Source: Haliea sp. (GTDB taxonomy: Bacteria; Pseudomonadota; Gammaproteobacteria; Pseudomonadales; Halieaceae). Taken from it: DNA of 64,000 bases. Of this stretch, positions 31,268 through 41,717 are shown one piece after another (position 1 is the stretch's first letter; each line of letters starts with the position of its first letter). Where the stretch lies: assembly GCA_002862465.1 (NCBI GenBank), contig PKDD01000137.1:18155-82154 (forward strand), written 5' to 3'. Both the position numbers and the translations under genes were made by a program. The notes under the pieces are model-generated. The model had not been told where the DNA came from. It worked only from the letters and a program-made list of their open reading frames with translations, and made no database searches.

Positions 31268-32345
31268 GCGACCACCTCTTCAAAATCAGGACCGCAGTGA
31301 ACATATTATTAACGCGCTGCAGCAAGCACGCGATGCCCGTAATTCGGTCTATATCAAAGGTGGTGGAAGCAAGCAGCATCTGATCGGTCGCAACTGCAAC
31401 GGGACTATTCTAGACATTTCTGGACACAGGGGCATTGTAGACTACCAACCTCAAGAACTGGTTATCACTGCCCGCGCCGGCACCCCGCTAGTCGATATTA
31501 TTGCGGCGCTTGAAAACGAGGGTCAAAGCCTCTCTTTTGAGCCACCACTCTTCAGTGGTATAGCGACCTTGGGTGGGACGCTCGCGTGCAACCTATCCGG
31601 ACCTGCCAGGCCTTGGAGCGGTTCAATTCGAGACATGGTCCTCGGTGTACGGTTAATCAATGGCAAATGCGAACAACTCAACTTCGGAGGGAAAGTCATT
31701 AAGAATGTTGCTGGTTACGATGTGCCGAGACTGCAAGCCGGTGCGCTTGGGACCCTCGGCGTACTGTGCGAAGTCAGTTTGAAGGTGCTGCCCCGGGCGA
31801 ATAAGACGCTGACCTTATGTTATGACATGTCTGCTCAAGAGGCAGTACAGTATATGAATCAAAAAGCCGGCCAGCCTAAGCCCTTATCCGGCGCCTTCTG
31901 GCTTGACGGCAGAGTATATATGCGCCTGTCTGGTGCCACCAGCGCCGTGGACAGCACGGTGAAGCAATGGGGCGGGGAAATTTTAGCCAGCGATGAAACG
32001 TTATGGCGCCAGCTACGCGAGATGACACTGCCGTTCTTTGATGATCAGGGAGCGCTGTGGCGATTTTCGGTGCAGTCATCAGCAAAAGTCAGGCACGACT
32101 TTGGCACAACACTCATCGATTGGTGTGGCGCTCAACGTTGGGTGCACGGTGATCATGCAGGCGAGGTACTGCAACAGGCGGCGGCTGAGGCGGGAGGCCA
32201 TGTATCGTTGTTCCGCGGTGGAGATCGCAACGCAGAGGTTCGAGCGCCACTCAACAGCGTCGAGCAAGTTTTGCAACAGCGTCTCAAAAAATCCTTCGAC
32301 CCGGACGGCATTCTCAACCCCGGGCGACTTTACAGTTGGCTATAG
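31260..32345 (+). CDS. glcE: glycolate oxidase FAD-binding subunit
   Basis: Overlaps the glcD end; YIKGGGSKQHLIG, GGTLACNLSGPARPWSGSIRDMVLGVRLINGKCEQLNFGGKVIKNVAGYD. Confidence 0.93.
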   Translation: MTERPPLQNQDRSEHIINALQQARDARNSVYIKGGGSKQHLIGRNCNGTILDISGHRGIVDYQPQELVITARAGTPLVDIIAALENEGQSLSFEPPLFSGIATLGGTLACNLSGPARPWSGSIRDMVLGVRLINGKCEQLNFGGKVIKNVAGYDVPRLQAGALGTLGVLCEVSLKVLPRANKTLTLCYDMSAQEAVQYMNQKAGQPKPLSGAFWLDGRVYMRLSGATSAVDSTVKQWGGEILASDETLWRQLREMTLPFFDDQGALWRFSVQSSAKVRHDFGTTLIDWCGAQRWVHGDHAGEVLQQAAAEAGGHVSLFRGGDRNAEVRAPLNSVEQVLQQRLKKSFDPDGILNPGRLYSWL

Positions 32346-32358
32346 GAGCAGATATGCC

Positions 32359-33594
32359 ATGCATGTAGAACTGCATCCTAAATTTGTAAACACCCACTCG
32401 GGCCGCCATGCCAAAGCAATCACTAGCGCATGCGTGCACTGTGGCCTCTGCCTGACGACATGCCCTACTTATCTAGATAGTCGAGATGAGAGAGACAGTC
32501 CACGTGGGCGCATTTACCTGATAAAAAATCTACTAGAAACAGGGGAAGCCAGTAGTCAGACTCAGTTGCACTTGGATCGTTGTCTCACCTGTCGTAGCTG
32601 CGAAACCACCTGCCCCTCAGGCATGCAGTACGGAGAACTTGTCGATATAGGTCGCGAGCTAATGGAACAGACGGCGCCTAGGCCTGTGGTACCCAAAACG
32701 CTGCGCTGGCTTTTAAGATCCATTCTCTCGCGTCCACGGTTACTGAGGACAGGTCTAGTTTTTGCGCAACGGTTAAGCCCGTTGCTACCTGCTCGCTTAC
32801 GCCACAAAGTACCTCGCCGGCAAAGCCAAAAGGCACGGCCGACGCAAAAACACGCCCGCAAAATGCTGATACTCGAAGGCTGTGTTCAGGGAGCAGCAAC
32901 GCCCAACACCAATGACGCAGTGTGCCGCGTACTAGACAAACTGGGCATCTCGCTGATTGGGGCATCAAAGGCTGGCTGTTGTGGGGCAGTCAACTACCAT
33001 CTGGCCGCACATGCAGACGGACTCGATAACATGCGCCGCAATATCGATGCCTGGTGGCCCCATCTGCAAAATGGCGCTGAAGCGATTATTAGCAGTGCAT
33101 CTGGCTGCGGCGCCATGCTGGTCGACTACGGGCGTCTCCTGGCTGACGATGCTAACTATGCAGAGAAGGCGTTGCACGTTTCCCAACTCAGTCGTGATAT
33201 CGGGGAAATACTGCTGGACGAGGACCTTAGCAGGCTAACAATCGACACGCAGGTGGGAAAAGTCGCGATTCATAATCCTTGTACCCTGCAACACGCCCTA
33301 CAGCAACCCGATCTGATAGCCACGCTGCTAAAGCAGACGGGGTTTGATATCGCCATCACCACAGAAAAGTTACTGTGTTGCGGTTCTGCCGGGACCTACT
33401 CTGTTTTGCAACCCACAATCAGTGAACGACTGCGAGAAAAGACTTTATGCTCGCTAGAAAGCGATCAGCCCTCTATCATCGCGACCGCCAATATCGGCTG
33501 TCAACTCCACTTGGGTGCCGCGGCAGGGATACCGGTAGTACACTGGATAGAGTTACTGGATGCTTCGTGCTCCAGCAGCCATAGGGGCAACTGA
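32359..33594 (+). CDS. glcF: glycolate oxidase iron-sulfur subunit
   Basis: Two 4Fe-4S motifs CVHCGLCLTTCPTY and CLTCRSCETTCPSG, CCG motifs KAGCCGAVNYH and LLCCGSAGTYS. Start corrected to 32359. Confidence 0.95.
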   Translation: MHVELHPKFVNTHSGRHAKAITSACVHCGLCLTTCPTYLDSRDERDSPRGRIYLIKNLLETGEASSQTQLHLDRCLTCRSCETTCPSGMQYGELVDIGRELMEQTAPRPVVPKTLRWLLRSILSRPRLLRTGLVFAQRLSPLLPARLRHKVPRRQSQKARPTQKHARKMLILEGCVQGAATPNTNDAVCRVLDKLGISLIGASKAGCCGAVNYHLAAHADGLDNMRRNIDAWWPHLQNGAEAIISSASGCGAMLVDYGRLLADDANYAEKALHVSQLSRDIGEILLDEDLSRLTIDTQVGKVAIHNPCTLQHALQQPDLIATLLKQTGFDIAITTEKLLCCGSAGTYSVLQPTISERLREKTLCSLESDQPSIIATANIGCQLHLGAAAGIPVVHWIELLDASCSSSHRGN

Positions 33595-33840
33595 GGTCTG
33601 ATGTTGCCAGCAGCAGATTTAAACATCGGTTGTCTACGTGGCCTTGTTCACTACAAAATAATCATCGACTTGCAAGCCCGATTTTGGTTCCATTAAAACG
33701 TGCCCTGACGGCACGAACCGCTGCGTTGCGATGCCATTTGGTAAATTTAAACTCGCAGCACATACATGAATAGCGCCTCCAGAAGTATCGCGACACCTTT
33801 CGCCACCTTCAGGAGCAAAGTCTGGATCGGAGCACACTGT

Positions 33841-34044
33841 ATGAGAAGACAAAAGCGTGATTTGAATTCGAGGGCATTTGACCGTGGTTATCAAGCCGGG
33901 GTTGGCGGGCGCAGTCTCGACTTCTGTCCGCATAGAGAGGAAGGGCAGCGGCTAAGTTGGGTGACGGGATGGCGAGAAGGTCGCAGTGACCAATGGGACG
34001 GTCTCACAGGCGTATCTGGGGTTCACAAACTACGCACCGTTTGA
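33841..34044 (+). CDS. rmf: ribosome modulation factor family protein
   Basis: MRRQKRDLNSRAFDRGYQAGVGGRSLDFCPHREEGQRLSWVTGWREGRSD matches the RMF pattern (MKRQKRDRLERAxxRGYQAGxxGRSKExCPYxxxxxRxxWxxGWREA). It lies inside a longer ORF in the track. Confidence 0.92.
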   Translation: MRRQKRDLNSRAFDRGYQAGVGGRSLDFCPHREEGQRLSWVTGWREGRSDQWDGLTGVSGVHKLRTV

Positions 34045-34431
34045 CGGCCTCATCCCATTGCATTAGACACCTTGATCGTCGCTGACGCTAAAGTCAAAGA
34101 TCAAGGCCCAGCACGCAGACTTCTGCGGAAAATACTTTTCTGCGATTTTGGATTCGACTAACGATTTCCTGATTGACGACCGTGACTGGGTAGCTTGCTA
34201 CGGTAGACCCTGCCGCAGAATTATTACACTGAATACGTGATGAGATACCTGCTGGAACTTTTTATTCATAGATCAGTCACAGACATCATATTGCTCAGTA
34301 ACTGTCATGGCATGAAAAGTGGACTGGCCAGTATCTTCAGCTACAATGCTAGTCCAGAAAACCGGTATCTCAACAGCCTTTGCGGCCAATAGCCACAGGG
34401 TAATTTTTTAACAGACCACACAGGAGCAATC

Positions 34432-35388
34432 GTGGCGAACGCAGACATAAGAGCACTTGAAGACTGGCTTAGCAAGCAAATTATTGGCCAAAGCCATCTG
34501 GTTCAGCGACTGGTTATTGCCCTCCTTGCCGACGGGCACCTATTAGTCGAAGGCGCGCCTGGACTGGCAAAAACCAGAGCCATCAAATCACTCTCGCAGG
34601 GAATGGAGGGCAGCTTCCATCGCATTCAGTTTACTCCAGACCTACTGCCAGGCGATGTCACTGGAACAGAAATTTATCGGCCACAGGAGGGCGACTTTCA
34701 CTTCCAGAAGGGCCCAATTTTTCATAACCTGGTATTGGCTGATGAAGTCAATCGCGCACCTGCCAAGGTTCAATCCGCTCTGCTTGAGGCGATGGCAGAA
34801 CGTCAGGTAAGCGTCGGCAGTACAACATACGCATTGCCTGATCTTTTTTTGGTAATGGCGACCCAAAATCCGATCGAACAAGAAGGCACCTACCCACTGC
34901 CCGAGGCACAGCTGGACCGTTTCCTAATGCATGTCAGTGTGGGCTATCCGGATACGGCCGCAGAAACCGAAATTCTCAGACTAACTCGTGCCGAGGCAAC
35001 AACGGAGAACGACAGTGCGCCCATACCCATAACACAGGAGAGCGTCTTTGCCGCGCGCGACAAAATACTAGCACTGCATATGTCTGACGCAGTGGAACAA
35101 TACATGGTGCAGTTGGTCATCGCCACGCGCTCTCCGCGTCTGTACAGCGAAGAGCTGGCGGGCTGGATTGAATACGGTGGTAGTCCTCGCGCAACCATCG
35201 CTATCGATCGCTGTGCCCGAGCACATGCCTGGCTCAAGGGCCGAGATTTTGTCAGCCCCGACGATATTCAGGCTGTCACTGCAGATGTGCTGCGCCACAG
35301 ACTCATACTGACTTTCGAAGCAGAGGCCAACGGTGTCACGCCGGACAAAGTCATAGAGGAGCTATTGTCCATCGTTCCAGTGGGCTGA
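34432..35388 (+). CDS. MoxR-family AAA+ ATPase
   Basis: Walker A-like VEGAPGLAKT, LADEVNRAPAKVQSALLEAMAE, ATQNPIEQEGTYPLPEAQLDRF. GTG start. Confidence 0.95.
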   Translation: MANADIRALEDWLSKQIIGQSHLVQRLVIALLADGHLLVEGAPGLAKTRAIKSLSQGMEGSFHRIQFTPDLLPGDVTGTEIYRPQEGDFHFQKGPIFHNLVLADEVNRAPAKVQSALLEAMAERQVSVGSTTYALPDLFLVMATQNPIEQEGTYPLPEAQLDRFLMHVSVGYPDTAAETEILRLTRAEATTENDSAPIPITQESVFAARDKILALHMSDAVEQYMVQLVIATRSPRLYSEELAGWIEYGGSPRATIAIDRCARAHAWLKGRDFVSPDDIQAVTADVLRHRLILTFEAEANGVTPDKVIEELLSIVPVG

Positions 35389-35396
35389 GATCAAAC

Positions 35397-36338
35397 ATGC
35401 ACCTGGCCGATATTAACGCTCCCGCTCGCGGCGCCTATGTGGAACTGAACGAGCTCATTGCCCTGCGGTTTCCCTCGAAGCAACTCAAGCTTGGACGCAA
35501 AAAACGCGCTCTAAGTAATCTCGCCGGGCCCAACAAAACCAATTTTCGAGGGCGTGGCATCGATTTTGAAGAAGTGCGACGCTACCAACCTGGCGATGAC
35601 ATTCGAACCATCGACTGGCGCGTCACCGCCCGAACCGGCAGCGCGCACACAAAATTATTTCGCGAGGAACGAGAGCGGCCCGTTTTAGTCGTGGTGGACC
35701 AGCGTAGCAGTATGTTCTTCGGCTCAAGCCACTGCTTCAAGTCAGTTTTAGCAGGACAACTCGCCAGTCTGCTGGCCTGGAGCGCTCTCAATGAAGGTGA
35801 TCGCGTGGGAGGGCTTGTATTCAACGATGGCGGACACCAAGAAATTCGTCCCCGCCGCAGTCGAAAAACGGTGCTCACACTGCTGTCACAGATCGCCCAC
35901 TACAATCAGGCTCTACCCCAGCATTCTCCTGAGGAGCACGACAGTTTTGCGCGCATGCTCTCTAACTTGCGACGAATTGCCCGTCCCGGTACCAGCCTGT
36001 TTCTGATTAGTGATTTTCGCGGTGCCTCGCATGAACGCGCCAGAGAGCATTTGTTTGAGCTCGCCAAACACACGGAACTGACCACAATCGCCTGCTCTGA
36101 CCCGCTGGAAACGGAACTCCCAAAGGCAGGCACGTACGCGGTCACTAACGGTAGCGAACGCAGCGAGCTGCGCACTGATGACCGTCGCCTGCGCTTAGCC
36201 TATAGCGACCGACTGCAGCAGCAACGAGACCTGCTCAGCAGTGATCTGCTGGGCTTGGGCGTACCCTTGCTGCAGGCGTCCACCGATCAAGCACCGTTTA
36301 GCCTGCTGCAGCAATACTACGGCGGCACGCGCCGATGA
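35397..36338 (+). CDS. DUF58 domain protein of the MoxR/Bat operon
   Basis: GRGIDFEEVRRYQPGDDIRTIDWRVTARTGSAHTKLFREERERPVLVVVD. Confidence 0.93.
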   Translation: MHLADINAPARGAYVELNELIALRFPSKQLKLGRKKRALSNLAGPNKTNFRGRGIDFEEVRRYQPGDDIRTIDWRVTARTGSAHTKLFREERERPVLVVVDQRSSMFFGSSHCFKSVLAGQLASLLAWSALNEGDRVGGLVFNDGGHQEIRPRRSRKTVLTLLSQIAHYNQALPQHSPEEHDSFARMLSNLRRIARPGTSLFLISDFRGASHERAREHLFELAKHTELTTIACSDPLETELPKAGTYAVTNGSERSELRTDDRRLRLAYSDRLQQQRDLLSSDLLGLGVPLLQASTDQAPFSLLQQYYGGTRR

Positions 36339-36811
36339 ACCCACAGGACCCCTTAGCTGATTTGAACCCACTGCGGCAGCCCGAGCTGATCGGATGGTGG
36401 CCTCCTGCGCTCGGCTGGTGGCTGTTACTCCTGGCAGGGATACTGTGTGTGGCGAGTCTGGTCTATGTATTGCTCTCGCGCTATAGGCGAAACGCTTATA
36501 GGCGTCGCGCCCTTATGCAGTTGCAGAGTCTACACACGGACCACCACGCGAGAAAAGAACACAGCCAGTACCTGAGCGAACTCAATGCGCTACTCAAAAG
36601 CGTGGCCTTGGTGGCATATCCTCGCGCCGATATAGCCGCCTCACACGGTGAGGCCTGGCGCACATTCCTCAATACCAGCCTGCCTCAGAAGGAGTACTTT
36701 GAATCGGTGTTCGACGACGCGGTGTATCAAAAGACCTGCCCTGAGATAGATGTGGAGCAGCTGCACAAGTCGGCACAGTGCTGGATCAAGCGTCACAAGG
36801 CGGCACTATGA
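36335..36811 (+). CDS. DUF4381-type membrane protein of the Bat operon
   Basis: DPLADLNPLRQPELIGWWPPALGWWLLL; position between DUF58 and VWA genes with overlapping start/stop. Confidence 0.85.
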   Translation: MNPQDPLADLNPLRQPELIGWWPPALGWWLLLLAGILCVASLVYVLLSRYRRNAYRRRALMQLQSLHTDHHARKEHSQYLSELNALLKSVALVAYPRADIAASHGEAWRTFLNTSLPQKEYFESVFDDAVYQKTCPEIDVEQLHKSAQCWIKRHKAAL

Positions 36812-37854
36812 TTGAATGGACTTGGCCTTGGCTGTTACTGTTAGCGCCCCTGCCCTGGCTTGTCGGCAGAGTTGCGCCACCTGCGAGTAGCCAGCAGCCG
36901 GCTTTGCGCGCTCCCTTTTATCAGGAATGGCGACAACTCAGTGAAGCACAGGGTAGACGCGCAGTGCGCAGAGACCTTGCGCGAGCAATACTACTTTGGC
37001 TACTGTGGCTCCTACTACTCACAGCTGCAGCGCGCCCCCTGTGGATTGGTGAAGCCATTGAACTTCCCAACAGTGGGCGTGATCTTATGATGGCGGTTGA
37101 TATATCTGGGTCGATGCAAATAGAAGATATGCAAGTGGGGCAATCGCTCCAACCCCGCATGGAAGCGGTTAGACAATTGGGTGCAGATTTTATTGGGCAA
37201 CGGGCAGGCGATCGCCTGGGTCTTATCTTATTTGGCACTAATGCCTATGTGCAATCGCCACTCACCTTCGATACCGCCACTGTCAAACGTTTTCTGCTAG
37301 AGGCACAAATTGGATTTGCTGGGAAGGAGACGGCCATCGGAGACGCTATTGGCCTCGCGGTAAAACGACTAAAAGATCAACCGGCAGAAAGTCGCGTATT
37401 AGTTGTTCTTACCGATGGGCAAGATACTGCCAGCTCAGTAAAGCCGATGGACGCAGCAAAACTCGCAGCCAGTCTCGGCATTCGAATCTACACCATAGGC
37501 ATTGGAGCGGACGCGCTTAACTTACCCGGCTTGTTTGGCTCTAGTTTCGGCAGCCGTCAGGTCAATCCGTCAGCGGAGCTAGACGAGGCTGGGCTGCAAG
37601 AAATCGCGCGCCTGACGGGAGGCCAATATTTTCGCGCGCGCAATCCACAGGAACTCGCCAGGATCTATCAATTACTTGATCAATTAGAGCCTCAAGAGCA
37701 GGCCGCCGCTACCTATCGCCCGAGACAATCTCTAGGCTACCTCCCGTTACTGGCCGCGTTGCTTGCGAGCTTTTTGTTAGCGCTACGACACGTCTGGAGT
37801 TCAACCCATTGGCCCGGTGCGCCCGCGGTGCATCGCGCGTGGAAAGAGTCATGA
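36808..37854 (+). CDS. VWA-domain membrane protein (BatA-like)
   Basis: MIDAS MMAVDISGSMQIEDMQ, VLTDGQDT; start overlaps the DUF4381 stop. Confidence 0.93.
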   Translation: MIEWTWPWLLLLAPLPWLVGRVAPPASSQQPALRAPFYQEWRQLSEAQGRRAVRRDLARAILLWLLWLLLLTAAARPLWIGEAIELPNSGRDLMMAVDISGSMQIEDMQVGQSLQPRMEAVRQLGADFIGQRAGDRLGLILFGTNAYVQSPLTFDTATVKRFLLEAQIGFAGKETAIGDAIGLAVKRLKDQPAESRVLVVLTDGQDTASSVKPMDAAKLAASLGIRIYTIGIGADALNLPGLFGSSFGSRQVNPSAELDEAGLQEIARLTGGQYFRARNPQELARIYQLLDQLEPQEQAAATYRPRQSLGYLPLLAALLASFLLALRHVWSSTHWPGAPAVHRAWKES

Positions 37855-39704
37855 TGGATATGCACTTGATGCGGCCTGAGTGGTTATGGACACTAGTACC
37901 CGCCTGTATCCTCATAGTATTGCTGTGGCGACAACGAGGACACAAAGGTAGTTGGGACGCGGTGATTGCTCCTGAACTCTTACGCCACTTGATCGGAGAC
38001 AACGCGAATTCGCGAGGACGCAATTTACTACCCCTTGTATTATTCGGTTGGTTGCTCGCTGCGATAGCAGCCAGCGGTCCTAGCTGGCAAAAAATTCCCC
38101 AGCCCGTCCACCAAAAGCAGGATGCGCTGGTCGTGCTGCTGGATTTAAGCGCTTCGATGAAAGCGGCAGACCTTGCGCCATCACGAGTTGATCGCGCACG
38201 CCAAAAGGTGCTCGACCTGTTACAGCAACGTCGCGAGGGACAAACAGCATTAATTGCCTATGCAGGCGATGCCCATATAGTCACCCCCCTCACCGACGAC
38301 ACACTGACTATCGCCAACCTACTTCCCGCATTGCACCCCGACATGATGCCCTTGCGCGGGAGTGACCCAGTGAGCGGTGTGAAACAAGCCTTAGAGTTGT
38401 TACGCTCTGCAGGCGTCCGCCAAGGTAAAATACTGCTTTTGACTGACGGGATCTCCGACAAAGACAGCATCGCTATCAGGAAGATCATGGACGACAACCC
38501 CTCACAGTTAAATATCATCGGCGTTGGCACAGCAACCGGCGCGCCCATTCCGTTAGCCGAGGGTGGCTTTATAAAAGATGACGCAGGTGCAATTGTCCTG
38601 CCAAACCTCGACGAAAGAGGCCTACGCGAGCTCGCCAGAGAAGTAGGCGGCAGTTATAGGCGTATGCAAATAGACAATACTGATCTTGAATTTCTACAAG
38701 CCGAAAGCCTGCTGTATGAATCCGATGAAACACTGGCCCTCGACAGGACTGCCGACGCTTGGGATGATCAGGGCTACTTTTTTATACTCGCATTGTTACC
38801 TTTAGCGTTAGGGTTATTCCGGCGTGGCTGGATATTGACAGCACTGCCGATACTGTTCCTGATGCAGCCAGAACCGGCCACTGCCGGAGCGTGGGATAAT
38901 TTGTGGCTAACCCCCGATCAACAAGCGCAGCAAGCGTTACAAAAGGGTGACGCACAAGCTGCCGCAACGCTATTTGAGAATGCTGAGTGGGCCGGCACCG
39001 CTGCTTATCGCAGCGAAGACTATGAATCGGCAGTGACCCATTTCAACGATCCTGACAGCGCCAATAGTTTGTACAACCTAGGCAATGCGTTAGCGCGGTC
39101 TGGACAAATCGACGAGGCTATCTCCGCATACGAAAAATCGCTCGCGCTGCAGTCTGATCGCAGTGACGCACTGGAAAATATTGCGCTGCTTGAGACGCTG
39201 AAAGAGCAGCAGGATCAACAGGACCAGCAGGATCAGCAGGATCAACAGGATCAACAGGACCAACAGGACCAGCAGGACCAACAGGACCAGCAGGACCAGC
39301 AGGATCGACAGGACCAACAGGACCAGCAGGATCGACAGGACCAGCAGGACCAGCAGGATCAACAGGATCAACAGGACCAGCAGGATCAACAGGACCAGCA
39401 GGATCAACAGGACCAGCAGGATCAACAGGACCAGCAGAACCAGCAGGATCGACAGGACCAACAAAGCAGTGAGACTGAAGATAAACAAGAACCGCAGCAG
39501 GCAGCACCAGAGACCTCAGAAGAGCCAGAGGAACTACCACCCTTGAATGCCGCTGAGTCTGATGACGAGGAGCGAGATCAGGCACTGGAACAGTGGCTGC
39601 GACGCGTACCTGACGACCCTTCAGGCTTACTACAGAGAAAATTTCTGTATGAAAGTCGTCAACGACAAGACCAGGGCCTTGGGGGCGATGATGAAACCTA
39701 TTAG
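37851..39704 (+). CDS. VWA + TPR protein (BatB-BatC fusion) with a long QDQ repeat linker
   Basis: [58 protein letters not shown], then a QDQ low-complexity tract and C-terminal [21 protein letters not shown] 37851 overlaps the BatA stop (ATGA). Confidence 0.93.
   Translation: MMDMHLMRPEWLWTLVPACILIVLLWRQRGHKGSWDAVIAPELLRHLIGDNANSRGRNLLPLVLFGWLLAAIAASGPSWQKIPQPVHQKQDALVVLLDLSASMKAADLAPSRVDRARQKVLDLLQQRREGQTALIAYAGDAHIVTPLTDDTLTIANLLPALHPDMMPLRGSDPVSGVKQALELLRSAGVRQGKILLLTDGISDKDSIAIRKIMDDNPSQLNIIGVGTATGAPIPLAEGGFIKDDAGAIVLPNLDERGLRELAREVGGSYRRMQIDNTDLEFLQAESLLYESDETLALDRTADAWDDQGYFFILALLPLALGLFRRGWILTALPILFLMQPEPATAGAWDNLWLTPDQQAQQALQKGDAQAAATLFENAEWAGTAAYRSEDYESAVTHFNDPDSANSLYNLGNALARSGQIDEAISAYEKSLALQSDRSDALENIALLETLKEQQDQQDQQDQQDQQDQQDQQDQQDQQDQQDQQDRQDQQDQQDRQDQQDQQDQQDQQDQQDQQDQQDQQDQQDQQDQQNQQDRQDQQSSETEDKQEPQQAAPETSEEPEELPPLNAAESDDEERDQALEQWLRRVPDDPSGLLQRKFLYESRQRQDQGLGGDDETY
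39206..39466 (+). repeat. 9-bp coding minisatellite (CAG-GAY-CAR, encoding QDQ), roughly 28 units
   Basis: Uninterrupted tandem caggaccag/caggatcaa-type units, with occasional CGA (R) and AAC (N) variants. Confidence 0.95.
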
Positions 39705-41373
39705 TAAAATATTCGCAGCTCTGACCCTATTAATAATGACGCTTAGTAGCTCTGCGGCCATGGCTGCCATAATCGCCAACTTGGACCGCGACAGGGTTGC
39801 ACTGGGTGATACGGTACGACTCACCATTATCGCCACCGATGATGAAAAACTGACAGATATAGATCTCACGGATCTCAGCGTAGATTTCGAAATCGCTGGC
39901 CGCTCAACCAACAACAGCACCAGTATCGTCAATGGGCGACTGTCTCAAACGCGAAAAGTGATCATCGATCTGGCGCCAAAACGATTAGGCAACTTATATG
40001 TCCCCTCTATTCGTATCGGCCAGAATACAACACAGGGCATTCCCGTCAAAGTGACTCCTGCCTCTAAGATGCCGACAGGGCAACAGACTGTTATCTTCGA
40101 CGTAGAAATAGACAAAAACAGCGTTTACGTGCAAGGCCAAGTTATCCTAACCTTACGCATTCAACAGTCCATCCCCTTAGATGGGGCTAATATTTCTGAA
40201 CTTCAACTAGACAATGCCTTTGTCAAACGTCTGGAACAGAATTCCTTTCAACGGGACATAGATGGACGACCGTGGCGCGTTAACGAAGTACGCTATGCGA
40301 TTTTTCCTGAGCAAAGCGGAACCCTGGAAATCCCGGCACAAGTTTTCTCTGCACGCATTAGTCGCGGTCGACAGAGTTTCTTTGACCTTGGCGGCGGTCA
40401 ACTTCTGCGCAGAACTAGTGAGCCGCTGTCCATTAACGTACGTCCTAAGCCTAGTAGTTTTCCCACAAACACCTGGCTGCCTACACCGCGCCTGACACTA
40501 AAGGAAACATGGTCTACCGAGCCGAATGAATTGCGAGTCGGGGAGTCCACGACTCGTACTGTTACAATTGTCGGCAATGGTCTGCAAGGTGCCCAGTTGC
40601 CGCCTATCTTGTTTACACCTATCGACGGCCTAAAATACTACCCCGATCAGCCCACAATCGAGGATCAAGAAGCGACGGACGGCTTAGTGGGCATCAGGCA
40701 GGATAGCGCTGCGGTAGTGCCTGTTCGATCTGGCACCTATGTGATTCCGGAGATCCGCATTCCTTGGTGGAACACACTAACTGAAATGCTGGAATATGCT
40801 GTATTACCTGAGCGAACCATTACTGTCACGGCGACGGAAATGAATGACTTCACAACAGAGTCCGCGCCAGTCTCTGCCCCAGTCAATATTGCTGATAGCT
40901 CACCGAGCACATCCCTGCCGTCTTGGTTAGAACGATCGATCTGGAAGCTCATCAGTGGCGTCAGCCTGCTAGGCTGGCTTCTCACACTTGTATACCTATG
41001 GCGCATGCGCCGTCCAGCAACACCTAGTAAATCCAAAGTGCCAGAGGTCTCCGTCGAGAGAGACATTTTTAAACAGCTACTAGCCTCCTGCGCAGACAAC
41101 AATGCAACTCAAACGCGCAGCGCCATCATTGATTGGGCAGGAGCTTTCATGCCAAGAACTTCCGCAGTATCGCTTGACGACGTTGCAAAGTTGTTCGCGG
41201 ACGAGGAGTTTACGCGAGAAGTAAATACATTAGACAACTATCTCTACAACTCGAATCAAGAAAGCTGGGACGGTGCTTATTTGGCTGAGTGTTTACGCAG
41301 ATTGCGACGAGAGAGCAGACTTGAGGACAGTGCCACAACCAGAAACTTAACGCTCTATCCAAACGGAGATTGA
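39691..41373 (+). CDS. BatD-like oxygen-tolerance protein
   Basis: Signal peptide, N-terminal ANLDRDRVALGDTVRLTI beta-sandwich, later TM and cytosolic tail; last gene of the moxR-bat cluster. Start at ATG 39691 overlaps the BatB/C end. Confidence 0.88.
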   Translation: MKPISKIFAALTLLIMTLSSSAAMAAIIANLDRDRVALGDTVRLTIIATDDEKLTDIDLTDLSVDFEIAGRSTNNSTSIVNGRLSQTRKVIIDLAPKRLGNLYVPSIRIGQNTTQGIPVKVTPASKMPTGQQTVIFDVEIDKNSVYVQGQVILTLRIQQSIPLDGANISELQLDNAFVKRLEQNSFQRDIDGRPWRVNEVRYAIFPEQSGTLEIPAQVFSARISRGRQSFFDLGGGQLLRRTSEPLSINVRPKPSSFPTNTWLPTPRLTLKETWSTEPNELRVGESTTRTVTIVGNGLQGAQLPPILFTPIDGLKYYPDQPTIEDQEATDGLVGIRQDSAAVVPVRSGTYVIPEIRIPWWNTLTEMLEYAVLPERTITVTATEMNDFTTESAPVSAPVNIADSSPSTSLPSWLERSIWKLISGVSLLGWLLTLVYLWRMRRPATPSKSKVPEVSVERDIFKQLLASCADNNATQTRSAIIDWAGAFMPRTSAVSLDDVAKLFADEEFTREVNTLDNYLYNSNQESWDGAYLAECLRRLRRESRLEDSATTRNLTLYPNGD

Positions 41374-41375
41374 CG

Positions 41376-41403
41376 AAAAATAAGCGGCAGCCAGGCTACC
41401 GCT
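41376..41403 (-). terminator. intrinsic terminator for csp (minus strand), possibly bidirectional with batD
   Basis: Reverse strand AGCGGTAGC-CTG-GCTGCCGCT (one mismatch) followed by TATTTTTCG. Confidence 0.8.
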
Positions 41404-41422
41404 GATGTTTTCTCAAAAGGGA

Positions 41423-41629
41423 TTAAACCGGCTTAACGTTGTTTGCACATGGACCCTTCTGGCCCTGACCGACTTCAAACTCAACTTCCTGACCGTCATT
41501 CAAGGTGGCGTAACCGCCGCCAGTCTTTATCTCTGAATGGTGAACGAAAAGATCTTTACCACCCTCTTCTGGAGTAATAAAACCGAAACCTTTATCTGCA
41601 TTGAACCACTTAACAGTACCTTTACTCAT
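41423..41629 (-). CDS. cold-shock protein (CspA-type)
   Basis: [68 protein letters not shown]. Confidence 0.97.
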   Translation of the reverse strand: MSKGTVKWFNADKGFGFITPEEGGKDLFVHHSEIKTGGGYATLNDGQEVEFEVGQGQKGPCANNVKPV

Positions 41630-41717
41630 ATTACATACTCAAAATTGTTGGTGAATGATTGTAATTCCCCAAATCGCATTCACCGGTACGAAGTGGGAAT
41701 TCTTTGAAATTGACGAT

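Noticed and set aside
32038-32358. 107-codon N-terminal extension of glcF
   Set aside because: It lies entirely within glcE in another frame; GlcF-type sequence begins at ATG 32359.
33634-33933. 99-aa minus-strand ORF opposite rmf
   Set aside because: No recognisable family and it is antisense to a well-supported rmf gene; most likely a by-chance open frame.
39090-39488. Reverse-strand Leu/Val-rich ORF ([14 protein letters not shown])
   Set aside because: Same artefact as above in another antisense frame of the repeat.
39118-39585. Reverse-strand ORF with collagen-like ([14 protein letters not shown]) repeats
   Set aside because: It is the antisense reading of the QDQ minisatellite; the 9-bp period keeps all frames open. 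The forward frame has VWA/TPR domains and coupling on both sides.
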